A stretch of 64,000 bases of DNA, taken from positions 35,874 through 99,873 of the forward strand of contig NZ_QLSU01000035.1 in NCBI RefSeq assembly GCF_003268775.1, given 5' to 3'. The notes beneath the pieces were generated by a model. It was not told the origin of the DNA and made no database searches. It worked only from the letters and a program-made list of their open reading frames with translations. Both the position numbers and the translations under genes were made by a program. Positions 24,609 through 33,300 of the stretch are shown in pieces (position 1 is the first letter of the stretch; each line of letters begins with the position of its first letter). The DNA is from Paraburkholderia unamae. GTDB taxonomy: Bacteria > Pseudomonadota > Gammaproteobacteria > Burkholderiales > Burkholderiaceae.

Positions 24609-25005
24609 ATCGAAATCCCATACACAATCTGGTCGCACAGCGAACGGCCGGACCGACGCGCCCGGACTCGGGCGGCCATGTCGGCAACACAAACCCCACG
24701 CGGGCGGGATTCGGCGTTCCGCGCCGGCATCTTACCGGTAGCACCGTGCTCCGTGGAAATGTTCGCGAACTTTGTAACACAAAAGACCGCCGCAAACCCG
24801 ATTCAAACCGGATACAAACGCTCGCATCCTGGCAGCAAGCCCAATAGCCCGCCACCAATGCAAAATGCAAATTAACAGAATGCCTGGCGCACGCCAGTAT
24901 CGGCCGAATTAATCCGGATATGTTTCTTATCGTTTTAATAAAGACCCAATGAAAAAGCGGCGCCCTGATTAAGGAACGCCGCCTCCCAATCGCCTCAAAC
25001 GGTAA
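24609..25005. other. Intergenic region with a minus-strand terminator
   Basis: Nearly 400 bases with no supported gene. The first part holds the lipoprotein promoter (minus strand). The last part contains the hairpin terminator at 24952-24982. The stretch 24740-24950 is moderately AT-rich. Confidence 0.45.
24952..24982 (-). terminator. Intrinsic terminator for the 67-residue gene
   Basis: GCGGCG (24957-24962) pairs with CGCCGC (24977-24982) over a 14-base loop. On the minus strand five Ts (24952-24956) follow. It lies 23 bases past the stop at 25006. Confidence 0.65.
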
Positions 25006-25209
25006 TCAGGCGTCTTGCTCGCACTCCGCGCGGCCCATCCGGTAGCCGACGAGCAGGCCGGCGTCATATGCCGATTCCAGCGCGCGGCCAAGGTCCTCGA
25101 CGCTCACCACGTGCGCGTCGGCCGTGGGCTTGCCCGTCAGTTCGAAGCTCTCAATGCCGAGCGTCCTTCGCGCGATCAGCAGCAGTAATTCAAGTCGTTC
25201 GTCGTGCAT
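25006..25209 (-). CDS. Small hypothetical protein (DUF6900-like)
   Basis: A 67-residue protein from the ATG at 25209, with a strong GGAGGG site 5 bases upstream; an upstream TTG reading through that site is rejected. The sequence MHDERLELLLLIARRTLGIE followed by VSVEDLGRALESAYDAGLLVGY looks like two helical blocks and recalls DUF6900 proteins, a loose match from memory. It has its own terminator at 24952 and lies beside a very AT-rich promoter region shared with the divergent XRE regulator. Confidence 0.7.
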   Translation of the reverse strand: MHDERLELLLLIARRTLGIESFELTGKPTADAHVVSVEDLGRALESAYDAGLLVGYRMGRAECEQDA

Positions 25210-25430
25210 TTTTCCCTCCAAGCTTGCTTTATATCATCTGATTTCAATGATAAATGTCAAAGCTTTATGAATTGCGCGACGCATGGACGCATTTTGAAGA
25301 ATTACTCTAAAATAATAGACGAGTAAAGTTTAAAATCTGTAAAATCGTCGGAATCAATCTTTAAATATCTTTAAATTAAATCGATTGATTATCATTCCAT
25401 TTTCGACTCTGGCACCAAAGGCGTCCAGGA
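25210..25430. promoter_or_regulatory. AT-rich divergent promoter region with tandem repeats
   Basis: A block of roughly 200 bases, unusually AT-rich for this genome, between the small gene (minus) and the XRE-cupin gene (plus). It contains two adjacent copies of ATCTTTAAAT (25357-25366, 25367-25376) and a Fur-like half site ATTGATTATCATT (25384-25396). It could bind H-NS-type proteins or Fur; both are inference from base composition and motif. Confidence 0.45.
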
Positions 25431-25551
25431 ACCGGTGACGGCGCAACGCCCCGGCCATCCGGCCAGGGTTTCGCATGGGCAAGCGTTTGATATGATCGGA
25501 AACACCATGCGCGGGCCACCCGCGCTGGCCGTCAGCCTCCCAACGTCGCCC

Positions 25552-26217
25552 ATGGACACCACGCTCAACCCATCCGCCAGCCCGGCGACCACCGACCTCG
25601 GCCGCCGCGTGCGCGCCGCGCGCGTCGCCCAGGATCTGACACTCGATACGGCCAGCCGCCTGTGCGGCGTCTCGCGCTCGACTTTGTCGAAAGTCGAAAA
25701 CGGGCTGATGTCGCCCACCTTCGACGTGCTCCAGAAGATCGTCGGCGGCCTGAGAATCGATCTGGCGGAGCTGTTCGGCACCACGCCCAAGCTCAACGCA
25801 GGCGGGCGCCGCGCGCTCACGCGCAGCGGCGCGGGCCAGCGCCATGCGTACCGCGGCTATCAGATGGAGCTGCTCGCCACGGATCTCGCCCACAAGGCAA
25901 TGCTGCCCTTTCGCATCCGTATCACCGCGCACTCGCTGGATGCCTTCGACGACTGGGGCCGCCATGAAGGCGAAGAGTTTCTCTACGTGATCAGCGGCAG
26001 CGTGTGCCTGTATTCGGAGCTCTACGCGCCCACCTACCTCGAAGCCGGCGACAGCCTCTACTTCGACAGCCGCACGGGCCATGCGGCGATCTCCACGAGC
26101 GAGGAAGACGCCGAAGTGCTGTGGATGGCCACGAGCGCCCGCCTGGCGGGCGTCGTCCCGGAGGGCAAGCCCGCGTCCAAAGCGCCGCGCGCCAAGGCGA
26201 AGCTGCCCGCACGCTGA
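25552..26217 (+). CDS. XRE-family regulator with C-terminal cupin domain
   Basis: A 221-residue regulator using the ATG at 25552 (MDTTLNPSAS); in-frame ATGs at 25507 and 25492 are possible and none has a strong ribosome site. An XRE HTH lies at about residues 18-72 (LGRRVRAARVAQDLTLDTAS, then VSRSTLSKVENGLMSPTFDVLQKI). The C-terminal cupin_2 barrel carries WGRHEGEEFLYVISG and YLEAGDSLYFDSRTGHA. This architecture usually senses a small molecule through the cupin and represses nearby genes. The divergent 67-residue gene and the AT-rich region are the nearest candidates. Confidence 0.87.
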   Translation: MDTTLNPSASPATTDLGRRVRAARVAQDLTLDTASRLCGVSRSTLSKVENGLMSPTFDVLQKIVGGLRIDLAELFGTTPKLNAGGRRALTRSGAGQRHAYRGYQMELLATDLAHKAMLPFRIRITAHSLDAFDDWGRHEGEEFLYVISGSVCLYSELYAPTYLEAGDSLYFDSRTGHAAISTSEEDAEVLWMATSARLAGVVPEGKPASKAPRAKAKLPAR

Positions 26218-26239
26218 ACGCGCGAGTGCGCCCGGCGGC

Positions 26240-27250
26240 TCAGCTCTGTGCGCCGCTCGGGCGCTTGCCGCCGCCAGCCGCTCTGGCGCGCCGCGAGCGC
26301 GGCGTAGCGGCCCCTTCCGGCACCACCTCGCGTTCGCGCGCCGCGCGCCGCACAGCCTCGATCAACGCGCGCCCGGCGGGCGTGGGCTGCGTATCCGTGC
26401 GCTGAATCACGCCCACCGGCTCCTCGCCACCCGCGGAAGGTAACGGCAGCCGCACGAGCGTCCCGCGCCGCAGGTCATATTCCACGGCGCCCGCGGGCAC
26501 GAACCACACTGCGTCGTTCTCGAGCGCCAGTGCGCGCCCCACCGAAACCGAGAGCAACTCCACGAACGCCGACAGCGTCGGCGCGCCCCAGGCGGCGAGC
26601 AGGCTGTCCGCCGCCTGGCGAATCAACGTGCCGAACGGCGGCAGCACGAGCGGAAACGTCGCGAGCTGCGCGGGCAGGCCTGCGCCTTGGGCGAGCGGAT
26701 GCCCCGCACGCACCACCACGGCCAGCGGCTCGTTGTACAACTGCTCGAAACTCAGGCCGACCATGCGCTCCGGGTCGGCCACCCGCCCCACGGCGAAGCT
26801 GATCGCACTGGTCTTCAGCCGCTCCAGCAGTTCCGTGTTGGAGCCGGTCACGAGGCGCACGCTCACGCGCGGCCACTCCGCCGCGAAGTGGCGCAACGCC
26901 CCCGGCAGCAAGGCCGTTGCCACCGTGGGCAGCACGCCAATATCGATCGTCGCGGCCACGGCGCCTTCGTCGCGCGCGAGCAGCGCCACGCCCTGGCGCA
27001 GCGCGCTCACGCAGGCGCTCGCGTGCGGCATGAAAAGCTGCCCTTCGCGCGTGGGCACCGCGCCGTGGCGACCGCGCTCGAACAGCTTCACGCCGAGCAC
27101 CAGTTCCAGTTCCGCGATCGTCTTCGAGACGGCGGGCTGCGTGATCGACAGACTCGCGGCGGCCTGCTGCACGCTGCCCATCTGCGCCACGGCCAGAAAG
27201 CACTGGAGATGACGGAATTTGACGCGTCCGTCCGCGAGCCGGTTTTGCAT
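26240..27250 (-). CDS. pcaQ: LysR-type activator of the protocatechuate operon (PcaQ)
   Basis: A 336-residue LysR regulator with an N-terminal winged HTH (VQQAAASLSITQPAVSKTIAELE) at about 27-49 and a two-lobe effector-binding domain. GALRHFAAEWPRVSVRLV and VGRVADPERMVGLSFEQLYNEPL match the PcaQ/GbpR branch. It is divergent from pcaHG, with only 143 bases between starts. PcaQ responds to the pathway metabolite carboxymuconate and activates pca genes. A perfect dyad at 27249-27263 overlaps its own start codon, fitting autoregulation. The C-terminal 35 residues are basic and low-complexity (PRSRRARAAGGGKRP). Confidence 0.9.
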   Translation of the reverse strand: MQNRLADGRVKFRHLQCFLAVAQMGSVQQAAASLSITQPAVSKTIAELELVLGVKLFERGRHGAVPTREGQLFMPHASACVSALRQGVALLARDEGAVAATIDIGVLPTVATALLPGALRHFAAEWPRVSVRLVTGSNTELLERLKTSAISFAVGRVADPERMVGLSFEQLYNEPLAVVVRAGHPLAQGAGLPAQLATFPLVLPPFGTLIRQAADSLLAAWGAPTLSAFVELLSVSVGRALALENDAVWFVPAGAVEYDLRRGTLVRLPLPSAGGEEPVGVIQRTDTQPTPAGRALIEAVRRAAREREVVPEGAATPRSRRARAAGGGKRPSGAQS

Positions 27251-27263
27251 AACGATTCGTTAT
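27249..27263. promoter_or_regulatory. LysR-type operator between pcaQ and pcaH
   Basis: ATAACGA-T-TCGTTAT is a perfect 7-1-7 palindrome with the T-N11-A form of LysR boxes. It covers the first bases of the pcaQ start codon and lies 131 bases before pcaH. A further half-site-like ATAAC is about 40 bases downstream at 27290. PcaQ binding is inferred. Confidence 0.65.
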
Positions 27264-27393
27264 ACGAGATACGAAAAAACATCATTTTGCATAACTTTTC
27301 GCATTGGATAAAGTGGCTGCATCGGCTCGCGTCGCCCCAACCCCTCCCGGCGGCGCGTGGCGTTCCCCCAATAATCCACTCAGGAGACACCCC

Positions 27394-28098
27394 ATGGACG
27401 AGTCCATCCTGTCGCCGCGCGACTTCGACTCGCACCCCGCGTACGTTTATCCGCCGTACCGCTCGTCGGTCAAACGCGGCCCCACGCTCCCGCTCATTCC
27501 GCTGAAGGAAAAGCTGCGTAACCAGCACGCTCCCGTGTACGGCACCGACGACCTCGGCGCGCTCGATCACGACCTCACGCGCAACGCGGCCAAAAACGGC
27601 GCGCCGCTCGGCGAGCGCATCATCGTGACGGGCCGCGTGCTCGACGAAGGCGGCAAGCCCGTGCGCAACACGCTCGTTGAAATCTGGCAAGCCAACGCCG
27701 CCGGCCGCTACGTCCACAAGCAGGACCAGCACGACGCGCCGCTCGACCCCAACTTCCTCGGCGCGGGCCGCGCGATCACCGACAACGACGGCCGCTATCG
27801 CTTCCTGACCATCAAGCCGGGCGCCTACCCCTGGGGCAATCACCCGAACGCTTGGCGTCCGAATCACATCCACTTCTCGCTGTTCGGCGACTACTTCGGC
27901 TCGCGTCTCGTCACGCAGATGTATTTCCCCGGCGACCCGCTGCTCGCGTTCGACCCGATCTACCAGGGCACGCCCGAAGACGCACGCGAGCGCATGATTT
28001 CGCGCTTCTCGCTCGACACCACCGAAGAAGGCTTCGCACTCGGCTACGAATTCGACATCGTGCTGCGCGGCCCGAACCAAACTCCCACGGAGCGTTGA
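27394..28098 (+). CDS. pcaH: Protocatechuate 3,4-dioxygenase, beta subunit
   Basis: A 234-residue subunit holding the catalytic non-heme Fe(III). The four iron ligands are visible: Tyr106 (GRYVHKQ), Tyr145 (PGAYPWGNHP), His158 and His160 (RPNHIHFSLFG). With the alpha subunit it performs intradiol cleavage of protocatechuate to 3-carboxymuconate, the first step of the beta-ketoadipate pathway, in the cytoplasm. CAGGAGA lies 7 bases before the ATG at 27394. The pcaG gene follows after three bases, so translation is probably coupled. Confidence 0.97.
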   Translation: MDESILSPRDFDSHPAYVYPPYRSSVKRGPTLPLIPLKEKLRNQHAPVYGTDDLGALDHDLTRNAAKNGAPLGERIIVTGRVLDEGGKPVRNTLVEIWQANAAGRYVHKQDQHDAPLDPNFLGAGRAITDNDGRYRFLTIKPGAYPWGNHPNAWRPNHIHFSLFGDYFGSRLVTQMYFPGDPLLAFDPIYQGTPEDARERMISRFSLDTTEEGFALGYEFDIVLRGPNQTPTER

Positions 28099-28101
28099 AC
28101 C

Positions 28102-28689
28102 ATGGCACTCAAGGAAACGCCCTCGCAAACCGTCGGCCCGTACTTCGCATACGGCCTGTGTCCGCAGCAATACGACTTCGACTACAAGAGCCTCTTTACC
28201 GCCGACGTGGTCGGGCCTGAAACGCCGGGCGAACACATCACGCTGATCGGCCGCGTGATCGACGGCGACGGCAATGCCGTGTTCGACGCGATGCTCGAGT
28301 TTTCGCAGGTGGATGCCGACGGCCGCTATCCGGCCTCGCGCGCAGACATCGCGCAAAACGGCTTCCGCGGTTTCGCGCGCGTGGGCACCGGCACCGATGC
28401 GCAAAAGCGTTTCATCGTGCGCACCGTGAAGCCGGGCAGCGAGAACGCCGGCGAAGCGCCGCACGTGAACGTGATCGTGCTGATGCGCGGACTGCTCACG
28501 CACACCTTCACGCGCATCTACTTCGAAGACGAAGCCGCCGCGAACGCCGCCGACCCGGTGCTCTCGTCGGTGCCCGCCGCGCGCCGCGACACGCTCATCG
28601 CACGCCGTAGCGAACAAGCCGGCAGCATCGTCTACACGTTCGACATTCACATGCAAGGCGAACGCGAAACGGTGTTCTTCGACCTGTGA
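28102..28689 (+). CDS. pcaG: Protocatechuate 3,4-dioxygenase, alpha subunit
   Basis: A 195-residue subunit with the same intradiol dioxygenase fold as PcaH but lacking the iron ligands. The characteristic opening SQTVGPYFAYGL and later GRYPASR, PHVNVIVLMRGLLTH and FTRIYFED are present. It completes the (alpha-beta) dioxygenase. It begins three bases after the pcaH stop and is followed by a clear terminator at 28813, so pcaHG is a two-gene operon with the rest of the pathway elsewhere. Confidence 0.96.
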   Translation: MALKETPSQTVGPYFAYGLCPQQYDFDYKSLFTADVVGPETPGEHITLIGRVIDGDGNAVFDAMLEFSQVDADGRYPASRADIAQNGFRGFARVGTGTDAQKRFIVRTVKPGSENAGEAPHVNVIVLMRGLLTHTFTRIYFEDEAAANAADPVLSSVPAARRDTLIARRSEQAGSIVYTFDIHMQGERETVFFDL

Positions 28690-28812
28690 TGGATCGCGGG
28701 GCGCGCAGTTGAAACCGTCTGGACTTTCGCGCAGCTTTCACGCGGGTTTAACGAACGCGCCCTATCATCGCGTCACTGCGATCTGATCGCGGAACTCCGA
28801 GCTGTACCTTGC

Positions 28813-28841
28813 GAAGCCTGCCATGCGCAGGCTTCTTTTTT
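28813..28841 (+). terminator. Intrinsic terminator of pcaHG
   Basis: A 9-bp stem GAAGCCTGC / GCAGGCTTC with the 5-base loop CATGC, followed by six Ts. It lies 124 bases past the pcaG stop. Confidence 0.85.
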
Positions 28842-28879
28842 GCGGCACGCGGCGCGTTCCAGCTACGCGCGCATCGGCT

Positions 28880-29458
28880 TCAGCCCAACGGGCGCACGCC
28901 GATCAGCACGCCGTGCAGCCAGAACGCGAACACGGCCCAGGCCACGAGCCCGACCACCACGACAATCGCGTCGCGCGACACTTGCCCCGGCGGATAGACG
29001 ACCCCGGCTTCGCGCTCGCGCCGGTTCTCGCCGCGCAGTTCGAACAGCGCCCACACCAGAAATACCGCGAAGAGAACGATGTCGTTGAGCGTGCCGTTGG
29101 CGAGCAGATGCGCGAACGCCCACAGCGCCACGCCGCTCACGAACGGCTGGCCGAGCGCGCGCTTGAAGTGATTGCCCGGCACGTAGGCCGCCACGATGAG
29201 GATGAAGGCAATGGCGGTGAGGAGCGCCGTGATGTGCGCGGTCCAGAAAGGCGGCAGCCAGATCGGCACCGGATAGCGGCGCGAAAGGCCGTAGCCGTAC
29301 ACGGTGAGCACGATGCCGAGGATCGAGAGCAGCGCGAACGCGCCACGCCACGCATGGGGACCAAAGCGCTCGATCTGCGCGGCGCGCCACGGGGCGGCCA
29401 CGATGCGGATCGAATGCACGCCGATGAAGATCACGAGGCCCAGCACGAGTATCGCCAT
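28880..29458 (-). CDS. NnrU family membrane protein
   Basis: A 192-residue membrane protein with about six hydrophobic segments. The start MAILVLGLVIFIGVHSIRI, then WRGAFALLSILGIVLTVYGYG, and HLLANGTLNDIVLFAVFLVWALFE are typical of the NnrU family, linked to nitric-oxide metabolism in some denitrifiers but found widely without denitrification genes. GGGAGG lies 5 bases before the ATG. No denitrification genes are in this window, so no specific role is claimed. It converges on pcaHG. Confidence 0.87.
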   Translation of the reverse strand: MAILVLGLVIFIGVHSIRIVAAPWRAAQIERFGPHAWRGAFALLSILGIVLTVYGYGLSRRYPVPIWLPPFWTAHITALLTAIAFILIVAAYVPGNHFKRALGQPFVSGVALWAFAHLLANGTLNDIVLFAVFLVWALFELRGENRREREAGVVYPPGQVSRDAIVVVVGLVAWAVFAFWLHGVLIGVRPLG

Positions 29459-29779
29459 GACAACCTCCCTGCCGCAGCAAGATGGGAATGGGCGAGATTG
29501 TCTCCCAGCCTGGCCGCGCGGCCAACCGGCGATTTCAAAAAGGCTGACGAATTACACGCATGTGAATGCTGCAAAAGCGCAATAGTAAATCGCCGCGGAC
29601 CAAACGGGCGCGCGCGATTAGTCGGCACGATTAATACCACGTCGTGCTGAAAGGTATTTTAAAACTACACTGAAGAATGCCTTGCACCGCGGCATTGCGC
29701 GGGCATTACAGCAGGCGTCGCGAACGGCCGGGCGGCAACGCCGGCGCGCGTTTTCACGCACACTCGCGCGCCGTCATGG
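29459..29779. other. Intergenic region between nnrU-like and H-NS-like genes
   Basis: About 320 bases, no supported gene. A GGCGCGCG / CGCGCGCC stem (29743-29750, 29765-29772) lies just past the stop of the H-NS-like gene but has no T-tract on the minus strand. The middle part (29600-29680) is AT-rich and may carry the nnrU-like promoter. Confidence 0.4.
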
Positions 29780-30010
29780 CTAACAGCGAAAATGCTCGAT
29801 ATCCTGTCCCGCATGCTTATAGCGCAAGAGCCACGCTGGCATTTCACCCTCGCCATTCCAGCTATTGCCATATGCGTCGCGGTACTTCGGTAATTTTTCG
29901 CTTTCGGCAATGGACGCTTCAAGCTCTTCGAGCGTAATGCCGTACTCTTCCATGCGGCGTCGAATCCACACGATGAGCCGTTCGCGCGCCTCTCCATCGA
30001 GGTCGAACAT
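29780..30010 (-). CDS. Mini H-NS-like nucleoid protein
   Basis: A 76-residue protein. Its C-terminal half KYRDAYGNSWNGEGEMPAWL matches the layout of the H-NS DNA-binding motif in Burkholderiales (YRDP-x-TW-x-GRGR-x-P-x-WL), but the usual GRGR hook is replaced by GEGE. The N-terminal 40 residues (ERLIVWIRRRMEEYGITLEELEA) are a short helical piece, much shorter than the normal oligomerisation domain. It may be a modulator of full-length H-NS or have lost DNA binding. GAGG lies about 10 bases before the ATG. Confidence 0.65.
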   Translation of the reverse strand: MFDLDGEARERLIVWIRRRMEEYGITLEELEASIAESEKLPKYRDAYGNSWNGEGEMPAWLLRYKHAGQDIEHFRC

Positions 30011-30318
30011 CGATTAATTCCTCTCGCTTCGTCAAGGGCAAGACGCCGATGCAACGATCAGCATCGAATCGACTTTCCTGAAAAGACAAAGGCTTCGCGC
30101 TAACAGACTGCGAAGCCTTGCTGCACTGATGAGGTGGTTCGGGCGTGAAAACCCGTGACCGGTTCGGAGGGGATGGCAGTCCGCTGCTCCGCTCGCCAGG
30201 TGACGCCGCTACAGGTGAGCGAACGTTTGCTGCAAGCGGAACCCATGATACCTTGCGCGCGCGGCACAGATCAAGCGGTTTCAAGGCGCAACGGGCCTCT
30301 GCGGCCCGTTGCGCGCGG
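30011..30318. other. Intergenic region downstream of the double UvrA gene
   Basis: About 300 bases with no gene. It holds a hairpin (30090-30120) and a GC-rich stretch 30130-30250 able to form several local stems (for example GGGCGTGAAAACCC at 30140-30153) that I could not match to a known RNA family. Confidence 0.4.
30090..30120 (-). terminator. Hairpin terminator candidate, minus strand
   Basis: A perfect 10-bp stem AAGGCTTCGC / GCGAAGCCTT with an 11-base loop. The minus strand continues TGTCTTTTC. It is about 200 bases past the end of the UvrA-like gene. Confidence 0.55.
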
Positions 30319-33300
30319 TCAGTGCGCGGCGGCCGACCCCGTTGCGCGCCGCTTTTCTTCCGGCTTCCGAACCGCCGGCGCCGGCTCGCCTGGGCGGCGT
30401 GCCAGCACCGGCGCGAGCGCCGCGCCGGTGTGGCTCGCGCGCACCTTCGCGAGCGCTTCGGGGTCGGCGGCGGCGACGATGGTGCCGCCGCCCACGCCGC
30501 CTTCCGGCCCGAGGTCGATGATCCAGTCAGCCTCGGCGATCACGTCGAGATCGTGCTCGATCACGACGACGCTATGCCCCGCGTCCGCGAGCCGGTGCAG
30601 CACGCTGATGAGGCGCGCGACGTCGGCCATGTGCAGACCCACGGTCGGTTCGTCGAGCACATACAGCGTGTGCGGCGCTTTCTGCCCGCGCCGCGTGACG
30701 TCGTCGCGCACCTTGGAAAGCTCGGTCACGAGCTTGATGCGCTGCGCCTCGCCGCCCGAGAGCGTGGGCGAAGGCTGGCCGAGCGTGAGATAGCCGAGGC
30801 CCACGTCCTTCATGAGTTGCAGCGGATGCGAAATGCTCGTGATCGACCCGAAGAACTCCACGGCTTCGTCGATCTCCATCGTCAGCACTTCACCGATATT
30901 GCGGCCGCGCCAGGTGACCGCCAGCGTTTCCGGGTTGAAGCGCTGGCCGTGACACACGTCGCACGGCACTTTCACGTCGGGCAGGAAACTCATGCCGATG
31001 GTGCGCACGCCCTGGCCTTCGCACGCGGGGCAGCGCCCGTCGCCGGTATTGAACGAGAAGCGCGACGCGCTATAGCCGCGTGCGCGCGCCTCGAGCGTAT
31101 CGGCAAACAGCCGGCGAATCGCGTCCCATACGCCGATATAGGTCGCGGGGCACGAGCGCGGCGTTTTTCCGATCGGCGTCTGGTCGACTTCGAGCACGCG
31201 GTCGATGGTTTCCCATCCGCTAATCGAATCGCAGCCCTGCCACGTATGCGCAACCTCGAGCTTCGGCTTCGCGCTCGTGCGCGCGAGCACGCTCGAACGG
31301 CGCTCCGCCGCGCTCGGCGCTTTCTCCTTCACGGCCTTGCGCGCGCGGCGCTCGGCAGGCGACGACAGCACCGAGCGCCCCACCGCGTCGAGCAGGTTGG
31401 ACAGCAGCACGTCGCGCGCGAGCGTCGACTTGCCCGAGCCGCTCACGCCCGTGATCGCCACGAGGCGCCCGAGCGGAATCTGCGCGGTGACGTTGCGCAG
31501 GTTGTGCAGCTTGCCGCCGTGCACGGTGAGCCACTGGCCCGGCACCGCCTCGCGTCCCGCGCGCGCCGGACGCACTTCGCGGCGCGGTTGCAGCGGGTGG
31601 ACGATCGGCTGCGCGAGGTAGCGGCCCGTGATCGAGTCGGCCTGCGCCGCGAGATCGGCCACACTGCCCTGCGCGACCACGCGGCCGCCGCGCTTGCCCG
31701 CGCTCGGCCCGATATCGATGATGTGATCGGCGCGCCGGATCGTGTCCTCGTCGTGCTCCACCACGACGAGCGTATTGCCCTTCTCGCCGAGGCTGCGCAA
31801 CGCGTCGAGCAGGATCTGGTTGTCGCGCGGATGCAAGCCGATGGTCGGCTCGTCGAGCACGTAGCACACGCCCTGCAAGTTGCTGCCCAGTTGCGCCGCG
31901 AGACGAATGCGCTGCGCCTCGCCGCCCGAGAGGCTTGGCGCGGCGCGATCGAGGCTCAGATAGCCGAGCCCGACTTCTTCGAGGAATTGCAGGCGGCTGC
32001 GGATTTCGCTCACCACGTCGCGCGCGATCTGCGCGTCGCGGCCATTGAGCTTCAGCGTGTCGATCCAGCGGCGCGTGTCCGCCACCGTCCATTGCGCGAC
32101 ATCGACGATCGCGTGCTTGTCGAACGTCACGGCGCGCGCCACCGGATTCAGGCGCGTGCCGCCGCAATCGTGGCACGGCTCGTCGACCACGCCTTCGGGT
32201 TCCTGCTCCTCGGAAGGCAAGGTTTGCTCGCGGCCGCGGCCGTCTTCGGCGACGATCGTGTCGTCGTAGGCCGCGCGTTGTTCGCGCGTGAGCGCGAGGC
32301 CCGTACCCACGCAGGTCGTGCACCAGCCATGCTTGCTGTTGTACGAGAACATGCGCGGATCGAGTTCGGGATAGCTCGTGCCGCACACCGGGCACGCACG
32401 CCGCGTGGAAAGCACCTTGACCGTGCCGATGCGCGACGTCGAGCCGCCGTTGCCGAGCGCGTGATCGAGGCCGTCGAGCGGCGCGAGCAGATGCACCACG
32501 CCTTTGCCCGCTTCGAGCGTCGCGTCGAGCATCGCGCGCAATTGCGCCTCGTTTTCCGGCTCGATCACGAGATCGCCCACGGGCAGCTCGATCGTGTGTT
32601 CGCGGAAGCGGTCGAGCTTCGGCCACGGCGCCACGGGCACGAACTCGCCGTCCACGCGCAGATGCGTATTGCCGCGCGCCTTCGCCCACTTCGCGAGATC
32701 GGTGTACACGCCCTTGCGATTGACGACCAGCGGCGCGAGCAAGCCCACATGCTGGCCGCGATGCTCGCGCAACAACTGCGCGACGATCGCATCGACGCTT
32801 TGCGACGTAATGGGCGCGCCGTCATGCACGCAGTGCTGCACGCCGAGCTTCACATACAGCAGACGCAGGAAGTGCCACACCTCCGAGGTCGTGGCCACCG
32901 TGCTCTTGCGCCCGCCGCGCGAAAGACGCTGCTCGATCGCGACGGTCGGCGGAATGCCGTACACGGCATCGACTTCGGGGCGGCCCGCGGGCTGCACGAT
33001 CGAACGCGCATACGCATTGAGCGATTCGAGGTAGCGCCGCTGCCCTTCGTGAAAGAGGATGTCGAACGCGAGCGTGGATTTACCCGAACCCGACACGCCG
33101 GTGATCACGTTGAAGCGGCCGTGCGGAATATCGACGTCCAGGGCCTTGAGGTTGTGCTCGCGCGCGTTCACGATGCGCACGACATCCTCCCCTTGCACTT
33201 CGCGGCGCGCCTGAGCCGCGCGCAGCGCGGTTTGCAGCGCCACGCCCTCTTCCTCGGCGAGCAACTCGGCGCTGCTGCCGAGCGACGCTTCGTAGCGTTC

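Noticed and set aside
30130..30260. Possible structured RNA or riboswitch downstream of the UvrA-like gene
   Set aside because: I compared it mentally with glycine, cobalamin, SRP, RNase P and tmRNA signatures and none matched; only generic stems remain.
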